Assembly: GCA_030596305.1 (NCBI GenBank)
Contig: JAUVKK010000081.1
Location: 1-5,311 of the forward strand
DNA length: 5,311 bases
Reading direction: 5' to 3'
DNA from: Helicobacteraceae bacterium
GTDB taxonomy: Bacteria; Campylobacterota; Campylobacteria; Campylobacterales; Sulfurimonadaceae
The position numbers and the translations under genes are program-made. Within the stretch, counting starts at the first letter, position 1, and the number at the start of each line of letters is the position of its first letter. Below, in pieces: positions 1-5,311 of the stretch. The notes beneath the pieces were generated by a model, which did no database searches, was not told the origin of the DNA, and was given only the letters and a program-made list of their open reading frames with translations.

Positions 1-822
1 AAACATGAAGAGATCATGGAGATCGTTGATGATATTGCGGCGCGTGGCATTAAAGAGGTTCACATCGTTTCGGCGCATAATCCGGAGACAGGATTAGACT
101 GGTATACAACAGTCTTCTCCAAGATAAAAGCAAAATATCCGCAACTGCATATTAAAGCCTTGACAGCTGCCGAGATCCACTTTTTATCCGAAGAGTATAA
201 CAAATCGTATGATGAGATCATTGACATCATGATCGAGAATGGGGTTGATTCTCTGCCGGGCGGAGGCGCAGAGATCTTTGATGAAGAGGTCCGTGACTAC
301 ATCTGTAAAGGCAAGGTGACCTCGGAGCAGTGGCTTGAGATCCATGAGAAATGGCATGACCGTGGCCGTAAGTCTAATGTGACGATGCTCTTTGGTCATG
401 TTGAAAAACGCAAAGACCGCATTGATCATATGATGCGTATTCGTGATCTGCAAGATAGAACAGGTGGGTTTAACTGTTTTATCCCTCTTGTCTACCAGAG
501 TGAAAACAACTATTTGAATATCAAAGAGTTTATGACGGCACATGAGATCCTTAAGACTATGGCTGTCAGCCGCCTAGTCTTGGATAATGTAGCAAACCTT
601 AAAGCCTATTGGGTAACATCAACAGTGAACCTCGCACTGCTATCACAAGAGTTTGGTGCGAACGATCTTGACGGTACGATCGAAAAAGAGTCGATCAACT
701 CGGCTGCTGGTGCAGCAAGTGCCAACGGTGTTGAACTTCAAGAGTTCATTGATCAGATCAAAGATACAGGCTTTATTCCGGTTGAGCGAGACAGTCTCTA
801 TAACGAACTTAAAGTCTGGTAA
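1..822 (+). CDS. mqnE: Aminofutalosine synthase MqnE, 5'-truncated
   Basis: Radical SAM enzyme of the futalosine pathway to menaquinone. It joins 3-[(1-carboxyvinyl)oxy]benzoate to SAM-derived adenosyl to give 6-amino-6-deoxyfutalosine in the cytoplasm. The frame is open from base 1, giving 273 residues; the family is about 350-370, so roughly 80-100 N-terminal residues, including the CxxxCxxC [4Fe-4S] motif, lie upstream. The first ATG in frame (16) is therefore internal. Family signatures visible (fragment numbering): IKALTAAEIHFL at about 51-62, LPGGGAEIFDEEVR at 85-98, SNVTMLFGHVE at 125-135, TGGFNCFIPLVYQ at 154-166, GANDLDGTIEKESI at 219-232, and the C-terminus FIPVERDSLYNELKVW. The GGGAEIF and TMLFGH signatures separate it from the paralogue MqnC. 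The TAA stop is followed after 9 bp by a glycosyltransferase-like gene on the same strand, so the two may be cotranscribed. Nothing in the visible part looks damaged. Function is assigned from family resemblance; the truncation is only the window edge. Confidence 0.93.
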   Translation, partial: KHEEIMEIVDDIAARGIKEVHIVSAHNPETGLDWYTTVFSKIKAKYPQLHIKALTAAEIHFLSEEYNKSYDEIIDIMIENGVDSLPGGGAEIFDEEVRDYICKGKVTSEQWLEIHEKWHDRGRKSNVTMLFGHVEKRKDRIDHMMRIRDLQDRTGGFNCFIPLVYQSENNYLNIKEFMTAHEILKTMAVSRLVLDNVANLKAYWVTSTVNLALLSQEFGANDLDGTIEKESINSAAGAASANGVELQEFIDQIKDTGFIPVERDSLYNELKVW

Positions 823-831
823 CAGCAAACA

Positions 832-1338
832 ATGAAAGTCTCAGTGATCATTACTGCATACAATGATGTAGCTACTTTGGCAGAAGCTATAGAGTCTGTT
901 ATTGATCAAACATCTAAAGCTGATGAGATTATTGTCGTGGATGATGGTTCAAGTGATGCAACAAGTGAAGTGGCAAAAGTCTATGATGAGGTCTCACTTC
1001 TGCGTCAAAAGCATATGGGCCTTTTTTCTGCACGTAACAATGGTGTGATGATGGTAGAAAACAGGTGGATTGCTTTTTTGGATGCTGCTCAGAAATGGGA
1101 TCGCAGTAAGTTGCAACATCAGATGGCTTTTCATCAAAAAAATCAGGATGAAAAGGTCAGTGTCTGTTCAGCAAATGAGTGTCTTACCCTCAATGAAGCC
1201 TTAGTCAAGGGGCGAATTGACAGCTCTTCGGCAATGCTGGAGAAAAGACTCTTCGATCAGCTTGGCGGCTTTGATGAAGCGTTTGAGCTGGTAGAAGATG
1301 ATGAGTTTTGGATGCGCGTGGTTGATGCTGTCAAATAA
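832..1338 (+). CDS. Short family 2 (GT-A) glycosyltransferase-like protein with degenerate DXD motif
   Basis: 168 residues that match only the catalytic GT-A domain of GT2 enzymes. Visible in order: the N-terminal beta-strand and nucleotide-binding start MKVSVIITAYND (1-12), EIIVVDDGSSDAT (32-44) with the NDP-binding Asp37/Asp38, the SARNNGV segment (66-72), IAFLDAAQKWDRSKL (80-94), then LGGFDEAFELVEDDEFWMRV (144-163) with the putative catalytic ED at 155-156. Where active members have LDADDxW, this one has LDAAQKW (84-89): the last Asp of DXD and its neighbour are Ala and Gln. The protein also ends about ten residues after the ED motif, lacking the usual C-terminal segment; most GT2 proteins are 230 residues or more. 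No membrane segment or signal peptide is seen. No good Shine-Dalgarno precedes ATG 832; the gene starts 9 bp after mqnE, so translation may depend on coupling. It may be a real but divergent enzyme, a non-catalytic sugar-nucleotide binding protein, or a decaying gene. Substrate unknown. Confidence 0.8.
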   Translation: MKVSVIITAYNDVATLAEAIESVIDQTSKADEIIVVDDGSSDATSEVAKVYDEVSLLRQKHMGLFSARNNGVMMVENRWIAFLDAAQKWDRSKLQHQMAFHQKNQDEKVSVCSANECLTLNEALVKGRIDSSSAMLEKRLFDQLGGFDEAFELVEDDEFWMRVVDAVK

Positions 1339-1351
1339 GCTCTGCTATAAT
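1322..1351 (+). promoter_or_regulatory. Probable sigma-70 promoter for the pabA-type gene
   Basis: A perfect extended -10, TGCTATAAT, lies at 1343-1351 (TATAAT at 1346-1351), with a partial -35, TTGATG, at 1322-1327 and an 18-bp spacer. The -35 lies inside the last codons of the glycosyltransferase-like gene. Expected transcription start is near 1358, leaving a leader of about 23 nt with a weak AAGAAG ribosome site at 1370-1375 before ATG 1381. This places the amidotransferase gene and its overlapping partner in their own unit. Start site inferred, not observed. Confidence 0.72.
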
Positions 1352-1380
1352 ACAAGAAATAATAATTACAAGAAGAATCT

Positions 1381-1950
1381 ATGATTTTAATGATCGACAA
1401 TTATGACAGTTTTACTTACAACATCGTCCAATACTGTTTAGAGTTAGGAGCGGACTTGAAAGTCATCCGTAATGATGAGATGACTGTTGATGAGATCGCT
1501 GCGTTAAATCCGGAGAAGATCATCATCTCTCCTGGCCCGGCCACACCAAATGAAGCAGGTATCAGTTTGGATGTAATAGAGCGTTTTAAAGATGAACTTC
1601 CTATCTTTGGCATCTGTCTCGGACATCAGAGTATTGCTCAGGCATTTGGGGCTAATGTTGTTCGTGCGGAACGTATGATGCATGGCAAGACATCGATTGT
1701 TGCGTCTAAAGGTGAGTGCACTATTTTTGACAAGATGCCTGAGACCTTCAGAGCAACACGTTACCATTCACTTGTAGTGGAACAGGAAAACTTACCGGAT
1801 GTCATTGTGCCTACAGCGTACAGTACAGATGATAATGAGATGATGGCATTTCAGATCAAAAATCGGCCTATATACGGAGTACAGTTCCACCCCGAATCGA
1901 TCATGAGCGAATTTGGCCATGAGATGATAGGAAACTTCTTAAAACTATGA
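1381..1950 (+). CDS. pabA: Aminodeoxychorismate/anthranilate synthase component II (glutamine amidotransferase)
   Basis: Class I (triad) glutamine amidotransferase subunit of 189 residues, the normal length for free-standing PabA/TrpG. It hydrolyses glutamine and channels ammonia to a chorismate-binding partner (PabB for folate, TrpE for tryptophan). Visible: N-terminal MILMIDNYDSFTYNIVQY (1-18), oxyanion-loop region ISPGPATPNEAG (49-60), nucleophile elbow FGICLGHQSIAQAFG (76-90) with Cys79, the HGKTS segment (101-105), RYHSLVVE (127-134), and the catalytic pair His170/Glu172 in GVQFHPESIMSEFGHEMIGNFL. The full Cys-His-Glu triad is intact, so activity is expected. It is not fused to TrpD or PabB, and no trp or pab gene is adjacent, so it probably serves PabB and may also serve TrpE. 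I prefer pabA, but sequence alone does not separate it firmly from trpG. It has its own extended -10 promoter upstream, and its stop overlaps the next start in ATGA. Confidence 0.93.
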   Translation: MILMIDNYDSFTYNIVQYCLELGADLKVIRNDEMTVDEIAALNPEKIIISPGPATPNEAGISLDVIERFKDELPIFGICLGHQSIAQAFGANVVRAERMMHGKTSIVASKGECTIFDKMPETFRATRYHSLVVEQENLPDVIVPTAYSTDDNEMMAFQIKNRPIYGVQFHPESIMSEFGHEMIGNFLKL

Positions 1951-3131
1951 GAGAACGCATCATTCTTTTTCTTCTTTTAGGAATTGATGCATTAGTACTT
2001 TTATATGAAGTTTCTACCCTCTCCATAACCTCTCATGAGGCCGACGTCCTTTTTAACGGACACTCTTTTGTACACTATCTGACACAATTTTCTATTTCAA
2101 TTTTTGGACAGAATGATTACGCGCTGCGAGTGCCGATGATCTTTTTTCATCTACTTTCTGTACTGCTTTTATATCAGGTCTCAAAGCCTTACGTCAAACG
2201 TAACAGTGACCGTTTGTGGCTTGTCTTTGTATACATTCTGTTGCCGGGAGTGATGAGTGCAGCTCTTTTAGTCAATAGTGCCGGCATCATGATCTTCACA
2301 CTGTTTTTGTTACTCTACCTTTATCAAAAAGAGTCCCCGCTTATTCCATTTCTTCTTGTATTGTTTATAGCCATTGATGGCGCCTATGCACTTCTTTATT
2401 TAGCTATCTTTGTTTATGCGTTTAATAAAAACAATAAGTTCTATATGGCTTTTTCGATGCTTTTGCTGGCAGCTGTCTATTATCTGTATAGTTTTGACAC
2501 CATGGGCAGACCAAGCGGGCACTTTTTAGATACCCTGGGGCTTTACGCAACCATATTTTCACCGGTTGTCTTCATCTTTTTGATCTACACACTTTATCGC
2601 AAGATGATCAGTAAAGAATATGACATTACGCTCTATATTGGCGGTGTTGTCTTTGTTGTCTCCTTGCTATTATCATTCAGACAGAGTATTCATATAGAAG
2701 ATTTTGCACCTTATTTGATGTTACTGCTTCCTCTGGCAGCTCAGACCTTTTTTAGCTCTTATCGTGTGAGACTACGTGTTTATAGAGGACGCTACAGAGT
2801 ACTGTTAGCTGTAGGATTTGCTATTTTGGCAATGCACTTTTTCTTACTGCTGTTTAATAAAGGACTTTACCTCTTCTTAGATAACCCACATAAACATTTT
2901 GCATACAAAACACATATAGTGAAAGAGTTGGCAGCGAACCTTGAAAATGAAAACATCACCTGTGTGTCTGCAGAGAGTGAAAAGTTACAGGACCGTTTAA
3001 GATTTTATGGGATTGATGAATGCACAGACAGAGTTCTATATGAAGTCCCTCTTGATATAAACAGTGATGTTACTATACGTTACGTTGGCCGAATTGTTGC
3101 GGCATATAATGTTACAAAAACTCCCATTTAA
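1947..3131 (+). CDS. Polytopic membrane protein, GT-C/GT39-like glycosyltransferase
   Basis: 394 residues, strongly hydrophobic, with about 9-11 predicted membrane helices by eye: roughly 5-21, 63-80, 90-108, 111-127, 132-158 (one or two), 165-181, 198-217, 228-245, 253-270 and 285-303. The N-terminus MRER suggests an inside start, which puts loop 22-62 in the periplasm. That loop reads SHEADVLF (29-36), then HYLTQFSISIFGQNDYALRVPM (43-64), closely resembling the acidic catalytic loop (DEAxY...FG.n.falRlP) of ArnT/PMT-type lipid-linked-sugar transferases; Glu31 or Asp33 would be the catalytic candidate. A soluble tail (about 304-394) follows the last helix and holds the only two cysteines, Cys339 and Cys359. 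It is shorter than typical GT39 enzymes (450-550). The start overlaps the pabA-type stop by 4 bp (ATGA). The nearest AGGA (1929-1932) is too far from the ATG, so translational coupling is likely. Acceptor and donor unknown; family call moderate, membrane nature firm. Confidence 0.82.
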   Translation: MRERIILFLLLGIDALVLLYEVSTLSITSHEADVLFNGHSFVHYLTQFSISIFGQNDYALRVPMIFFHLLSVLLLYQVSKPYVKRNSDRLWLVFVYILLPGVMSAALLVNSAGIMIFTLFLLLYLYQKESPLIPFLLVLFIAIDGAYALLYLAIFVYAFNKNNKFYMAFSMLLLAAVYYLYSFDTMGRPSGHFLDTLGLYATIFSPVVFIFLIYTLYRKMISKEYDITLYIGGVVFVVSLLLSFRQSIHIEDFAPYLMLLLPLAAQTFFSSYRVRLRVYRGRYRVLLAVGFAILAMHFFLLLFNKGLYLFLDNPHKHFAYKTHIVKELAANLENENITCVSAESEKLQDRLRFYGIDECTDRVLYEVPLDINSDVTIRYVGRIVAAYNVTKTPI

Positions 3132-3142
3132 ATAATTGAAAA

Positions 3143-3174
3143 GCATAGTATTTATTTTGAAGATAGTGCATAGT
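3143..3174 (+). repeat. Pair of 7-bp direct repeats (GCATAGT) upstream of acl promoter
   Basis: GCATAGT occurs at 3143-3149 and again at 3168-3174, 25 bp apart start to start, just upstream of the acl -10 element. Relative to a start near 3197 they sit at about -54 and -29. An extra ATAGT lies at 3163-3167. They could be activator half-sites or chance in AT-rich DNA. Confidence 0.3.
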
Positions 3175-3181
3175 TTAGCCA

Positions 3182-3190
3182 TGATATAAT
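3182..3190 (+). promoter_or_regulatory. Extended -10 promoter of the aclBA operon
   Basis: TGATATAAT, a perfect extended -10 (TGn plus TATAAT at 3185-3190), lies 28 bp before the aclB start codon. No good -35 is present: the expected position (about 3162-3167) reads GATAGT. This is common in Campylobacterota housekeeping promoters, and would also fit a promoter that needs an activator. Expected start is about 3196-3198, inside the palindrome that follows. No terminator-like hairpin separates it from the upstream membrane-protein gene, so some read-through into acl is possible. Confidence 0.75.
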
Positions 3191-3193
3191 CCA

Positions 3194-3209
3194 TTCAAAA
3201 TATTTTGAA
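3194..3209. promoter_or_regulatory. Perfect 16-bp palindrome at the acl transcription start; candidate operator
   Basis: TTCAAAATATTTTGAA reads the same on both strands with no mismatch; the flanking pair (A3193/G3210) breaks the symmetry. It begins 3 bp after the -10 hexamer, spans the expected transcription start, and its right arm runs into the aclB Shine-Dalgarno. A dimeric repressor bound here would block initiation. Because the transcript probably begins inside the palindrome, an RNA hairpin is less likely than a DNA operator. The sequence is AT-only apart from one C and one G, so chance cannot be excluded. Confidence 0.45.
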
Positions 3210-3213
3210 GGAA
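3207..3213 (+). promoter_or_regulatory. Strong Shine-Dalgarno of aclB
   Basis: GAAGGAA at 3207-3213, with a core AAGGA ending 6 bp before ATG 3219, fixes the aclB start. It is the strongest ribosome site upstream of any complete gene in the window, fitting a highly expressed carbon-fixation enzyme. Its first three bases belong to the palindrome. Confidence 0.8.
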
Positions 3214-3218
3214 TTGCA

Positions 3219-4556
3219 ATGGCTCAAAAAGCGATTAGAGAATATGACGCAAAGTCAATTTTAGCAAAGCACTGGGATAAATACTTTCCAGACTTTACGT
3301 ATGCATACGAAACAGTTATGGTTCAAAACGGATCAGAACTAAATGAAGCTGCAAAAACGAAAACATGGTTAGCTGAAAAGAAATTGGTTGCTAAACCAGA
3401 TATGTTATTTGGTAAAAGAGGTATGAATGACTTAGTTCTCTTTAGAGATACTAAGCCAGGTGATGTTTCTTTAGCTAAAGCTGCTTCTTGGATAGATGAA
3501 AAATCTTCTGGCGATCAAAAAGTTTATTTCTCATTTGATGGTGATACTCCTGCTGGCGAGCCATCTGTAGATAAACTAACTAATTTCATTGTTGAGCCAT
3601 TCACTCCTCATGAACAATCTGAAGAGTACTATGTTTCTGCTACATGTGTGGGTGACAATGACGTTATCTATATGTCTGCAGAGGGTGGTATAGCTATTGA
3701 AGAGAACTGGGATGCAAAAGTTACTGAATTAGCATTTCCAATTACTGCGACTGAAGAAGAGATTGCCAACGGTATTAGAGCTCATGTACCTGCTGATGTA
3801 GCTGACAAAGATAAGGCACAGTTTGCTGAATTTTGTATCGGTTTTTTCAGAGCATACCGTGAGTTAAACTTCGCATACCTTGAGATCAACCCTTTTGTTA
3901 TGCAAGGTAACAAGATCGAACTACTTGATATGGTTGCTAAGCTTGATGATACTGCTGGATTTATGATGGTAGATGAGTGGGGCGACGTTGAGTACCCAAC
4001 TGCGTTTGGTATGGAAGCTAAATCTCCAGAAGTTGAAGCTATTGAAGAAGCTGATGCTAAAACGGGTGCTTCACTTAAACTTACTCTACTTAAACCAGAA
4101 GCTAGAATCTGGACGATGGTTGCCGGTGGTGGAGCTTCAGTTGTTTATGCTGATACTATTGCTGATATGGCAGGTATTGATGACCTTGCTAACTACGGTG
4201 AGTACTCAGGTGGTCCAACGACTGGTGAGACTAAGTTCTATGCAGAAACACTACTTGACCTTATGACTAGAGAGCCAGATGCTTCAGGTCGTGGTAAGGT
4301 TATGATCATCGGTGGCGCTATTGCTAACTTTACTGACGTTGCAAAAACATTTACAGGTATCATCCAGGCATTCGAAGTATATGCTGACAAGATGAAAGCT
4401 GTTGATCTTAAGATCTATGTACGTCGTGGTGGTCCAAACTACGAAAAAGGTCTTAAAGATATTAAAGAAGCTGCAGACAGATTAGGCCTATACATCGAAG
4501 TATACGGACCTGAAACACACGTTACAGATATTGTACGTATGGCACTAGAGAAGTAA
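3219..4556 (+). CDS. aclB: ATP-citrate lyase, subunit B (AclB)
   Basis: 445 residues aligning along the whole N-terminal part of eukaryotic ACLY, which contains the ATP-grasp (succinyl-CoA synthetase beta-like) and citrate-binding domains. With AclA it converts citrate, ATP and CoA to acetyl-CoA, oxaloacetate, ADP and phosphate in the cytoplasm, the key cleavage step of the reductive TCA cycle. Visible: LVAKPDMLFGKRG (56-68) with the ATP-grasp Lys59, FIVEPFTPH (123-131), AEGGIAIEE (154-162), YLEINPF (220-226) with metal-site Asn224 and Asp237 in LLDMVAK, the GASLKLTLLKPEARIWTMVAGGGASVVYADT stretch (283-313, joining the two halves), ANYGEYSGGPT (324-334), and the citrate-binding GGAIANFTDVAKTF (365-378) and VRRGGPNYEKG (401-411). 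All key residues I can place are present. It is somewhat longer than the roughly 400-residue green-sulfur homologue as I recall it. The start is fixed by GAAGGAA 6 bp upstream. First gene of an operon with aclA; codons rich in GCT, GTT, GGT and ACT suggest high expression. Confidence 0.96.
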   Translation: MAQKAIREYDAKSILAKHWDKYFPDFTYAYETVMVQNGSELNEAAKTKTWLAEKKLVAKPDMLFGKRGMNDLVLFRDTKPGDVSLAKAASWIDEKSSGDQKVYFSFDGDTPAGEPSVDKLTNFIVEPFTPHEQSEEYYVSATCVGDNDVIYMSAEGGIAIEENWDAKVTELAFPITATEEEIANGIRAHVPADVADKDKAQFAEFCIGFFRAYRELNFAYLEINPFVMQGNKIELLDMVAKLDDTAGFMMVDEWGDVEYPTAFGMEAKSPEVEAIEEADAKTGASLKLTLLKPEARIWTMVAGGGASVVYADTIADMAGIDDLANYGEYSGGPTTGETKFYAETLLDLMTREPDASGRGKVMIIGGAIANFTDVAKTFTGIIQAFEVYADKMKAVDLKIYVRRGGPNYEKGLKDIKEAADRLGLYIEVYGPETHVTDIVRMALEK

Positions 4557-4560
4557 GGAG
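4555..4560 (+). promoter_or_regulatory. Shine-Dalgarno of aclA overlapping the aclB stop
   Basis: A consensus AAGGAG begins on the last two bases of the aclB TAA (4554-4556) and ends 5 bp before ATG 4566. Ribosomes ending aclB are therefore released on the aclA initiation site, which should couple the two and keep the subunits near equal amounts. Confidence 0.85.
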
Positions 4561-4565
4561 AAATA

Positions 4566-5311
4566 ATGGAACAACTATATACAAAAGACACACAAGCGAT
4601 TTTTTGGAATAACAACAAAACTGCTATCCAGAGAATGTTGGACTATGATTATACTATTCAGAGAAAGACTCCTTCAGTAGCGGCGATTGTTGCACCTACT
4701 AGTGGTAACAAGTTTGAGAAGTTTTTCTTTGGACCAGATGAGATCATGATCCCACTTTTCAAAACGACTGCAGACGCAAAAGCTGCTCAGCCTCAAGCTG
4801 ATGTACTTTTGAACTTTGCATCATTTAGAACTGCTTATGATGTAACTATGGAAGCATTAGAAATTGGTGGTTTCTCATCAATGATGATTACTGCAGAAGG
4901 TATCCCTGAGCGTTTAGCTCGTGGTATGAACCAAACTGCTCGTGAGAAAAATGTAACTATTATCGGTCCTGCGACTGTTGGTGCTATCACTCCGGGTGCA
5001 TTTAAAGTTGCTAACATTGGTGGTACTATTACTAACATTGTTAACTCTAAACTTCACCGTGCAGGTTCTTGTGGACTTGTAACTCGTTCAGGTGGACTTT
5101 TTAATGAGCTTTCTAACATAATCTCTATCAATGCTGATGGTATTGCCGAAGGCGTTGCTATCGGTGGTGACAGATTTGTTGGTTCGGTTTTCATTGATAA
5201 CATGCTTAGAATGGAAAAAAACCCAGAAGTTAAGTACATGATTCTTCTTGGTGAAGTTGGTGGTACTGAAGAGTATAAAGTTATCGAAGCTATCAAGTCA
5301 GGTGCTATTAC
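4566..5311 (+). CDS. aclA: ATP-citrate lyase, subunit A (AclA), 3'-truncated
   Basis: The frame is open from ATG 4566 to the window end: 248 codons plus two bases of an expected protein of about 600. The translation begins MEQLYTKDTQAIFWNNNKTA and matches the C-terminal part of eukaryotic ACLY from the linker onward. Visible: AIQRMLDYDY (20-29), TPSVAAIVAP (35-44), the CoA-binding Rossmann region with LLNFASFRTAYD (81-92), ITAEGIPE (108-115), VTIIGPATVGAITPG (130-144), LVTRSGGLFNELSNII (171-186), DGIAEGVAIGGDRFVGS (191-207), and LLGEVGGTEEYKVIEAIKSG (227-246). The phosphohistidine loop (GHAGA in relatives) and the citrate-synthase-like lyase domain lie beyond the window. The gene follows aclB by 9 bp with its Shine-Dalgarno on the aclB stop, so the two are an operon in the same order as the halves of the fused eukaryotic enzyme. 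The truncation is the window edge only. Confidence 0.95.
   Translation, partial: MEQLYTKDTQAIFWNNNKTAIQRMLDYDYTIQRKTPSVAAIVAPTSGNKFEKFFFGPDEIMIPLFKTTADAKAAQPQADVLLNFASFRTAYDVTMEALEIGGFSSMMITAEGIPERLARGMNQTAREKNVTIIGPATVGAITPGAFKVANIGGTITNIVNSKLHRAGSCGLVTRSGGLFNELSNIISINADGIAEGVAIGGDRFVGSVFIDNMLRMEKNPEVKYMILLGEVGGTEEYKVIEAIKSGAI

Noticed and set aside
16..18. ATG as the start of the first gene
   Set aside because: The frame is open upstream to base 1 with family-consistent residues, and the radical SAM cluster region would be missing; it is an internal Met.
184..543. Open frame of 119 codons on the - strand
   Set aside because: Antisense to conserved mqnE motifs; the translation resembles no family and has no ribosome site or promoter.
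643..835. Short overlapping frames on both strands at the mqnE 3' end
   Set aside because: They lie inside the conserved mqnE C-terminus in other frames; composition follows the real gene.
1416..1767. Two - strand open frames within the pabA-type gene
   Set aside because: Antisense shadows of a gene with an intact catalytic triad and a clear promoter.
3132..3180. Possible terminator after the membrane-protein gene
   Set aside because: No GC-rich stem followed by a T run could be found; the AT-rich stretch does not form a convincing hairpin.
3213..3220. 8-bp palindrome ATTGCAAT over the aclB start codon
   Set aside because: Too short to separate from chance, with no partner site nearby.
3973..4266. 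97-codon + strand frame within aclB
   Set aside because: A +1 frame shadow, Leu/Lys-rich and low complexity, lying under the conserved citrate-lyase core.
4835..5296. Two - strand open frames opposite aclA
   Set aside because: The + strand encodes conserved ACLY motifs throughout; these arise from its codon bias.

Overview
The window reads as an ordinary chromosomal stretch from a chemolithoautotrophic member of the Campylobacterota (former Epsilonproteobacteria), most like the Sulfurimonas/Sulfuricurvum/Sulfurovum group. The reasons are an MqnE of the type I associate with that phylum (futalosine route to menaquinone), a two-subunit ATP-citrate lyase (aclB-aclA, the hallmark of the reductive TCA cycle), a moderately AT-rich composition, dense gene packing and extended -10 promoters (TGnTATAAT). 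The genus is an inference from remembered family resemblance, not from a search.

All genes are on the + strand. Positions 1-822 hold the 3' three-quarters of mqnE. Nine bases later a 168-codon family 2 glycosyltransferase-like gene (832-1338) follows; it has lost the canonical DXD metal-binding motif and stops just after the ED motif. A promoter at the end of that gene starts a second unit: a class I glutamine amidotransferase subunit (pabA/trpG type, 1381-1950), overlapped by 4 bp (ATGA) by a polytopic membrane protein resembling GT-C/GT39 glycosyltransferases (1947-3131).

An 87-bp gap (3132-3218) carries the acl promoter, a perfect 16-bp palindrome at the expected transcription start, and a strong Shine-Dalgarno. 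Then come aclB (3219-4556, complete) and aclA (4566 to the window end, 3' truncated), 9 bp apart, with the aclA Shine-Dalgarno overlapping the aclB stop codon. Together AclA and AclB cleave citrate to acetyl-CoA and oxaloacetate with ATP and CoA, closing the reductive TCA cycle for CO2 fixation.

No gap exceeds 90 bp. I saw no RNA gene, mobile element or CRISPR array, and no clear rho-independent terminator. I see no undescribed multi-gene system here. The points most worth a second look are the palindrome at the acl promoter, the degenerate glycosyltransferase beside mqnE, and the small GT-C-like protein coupled to pabA.
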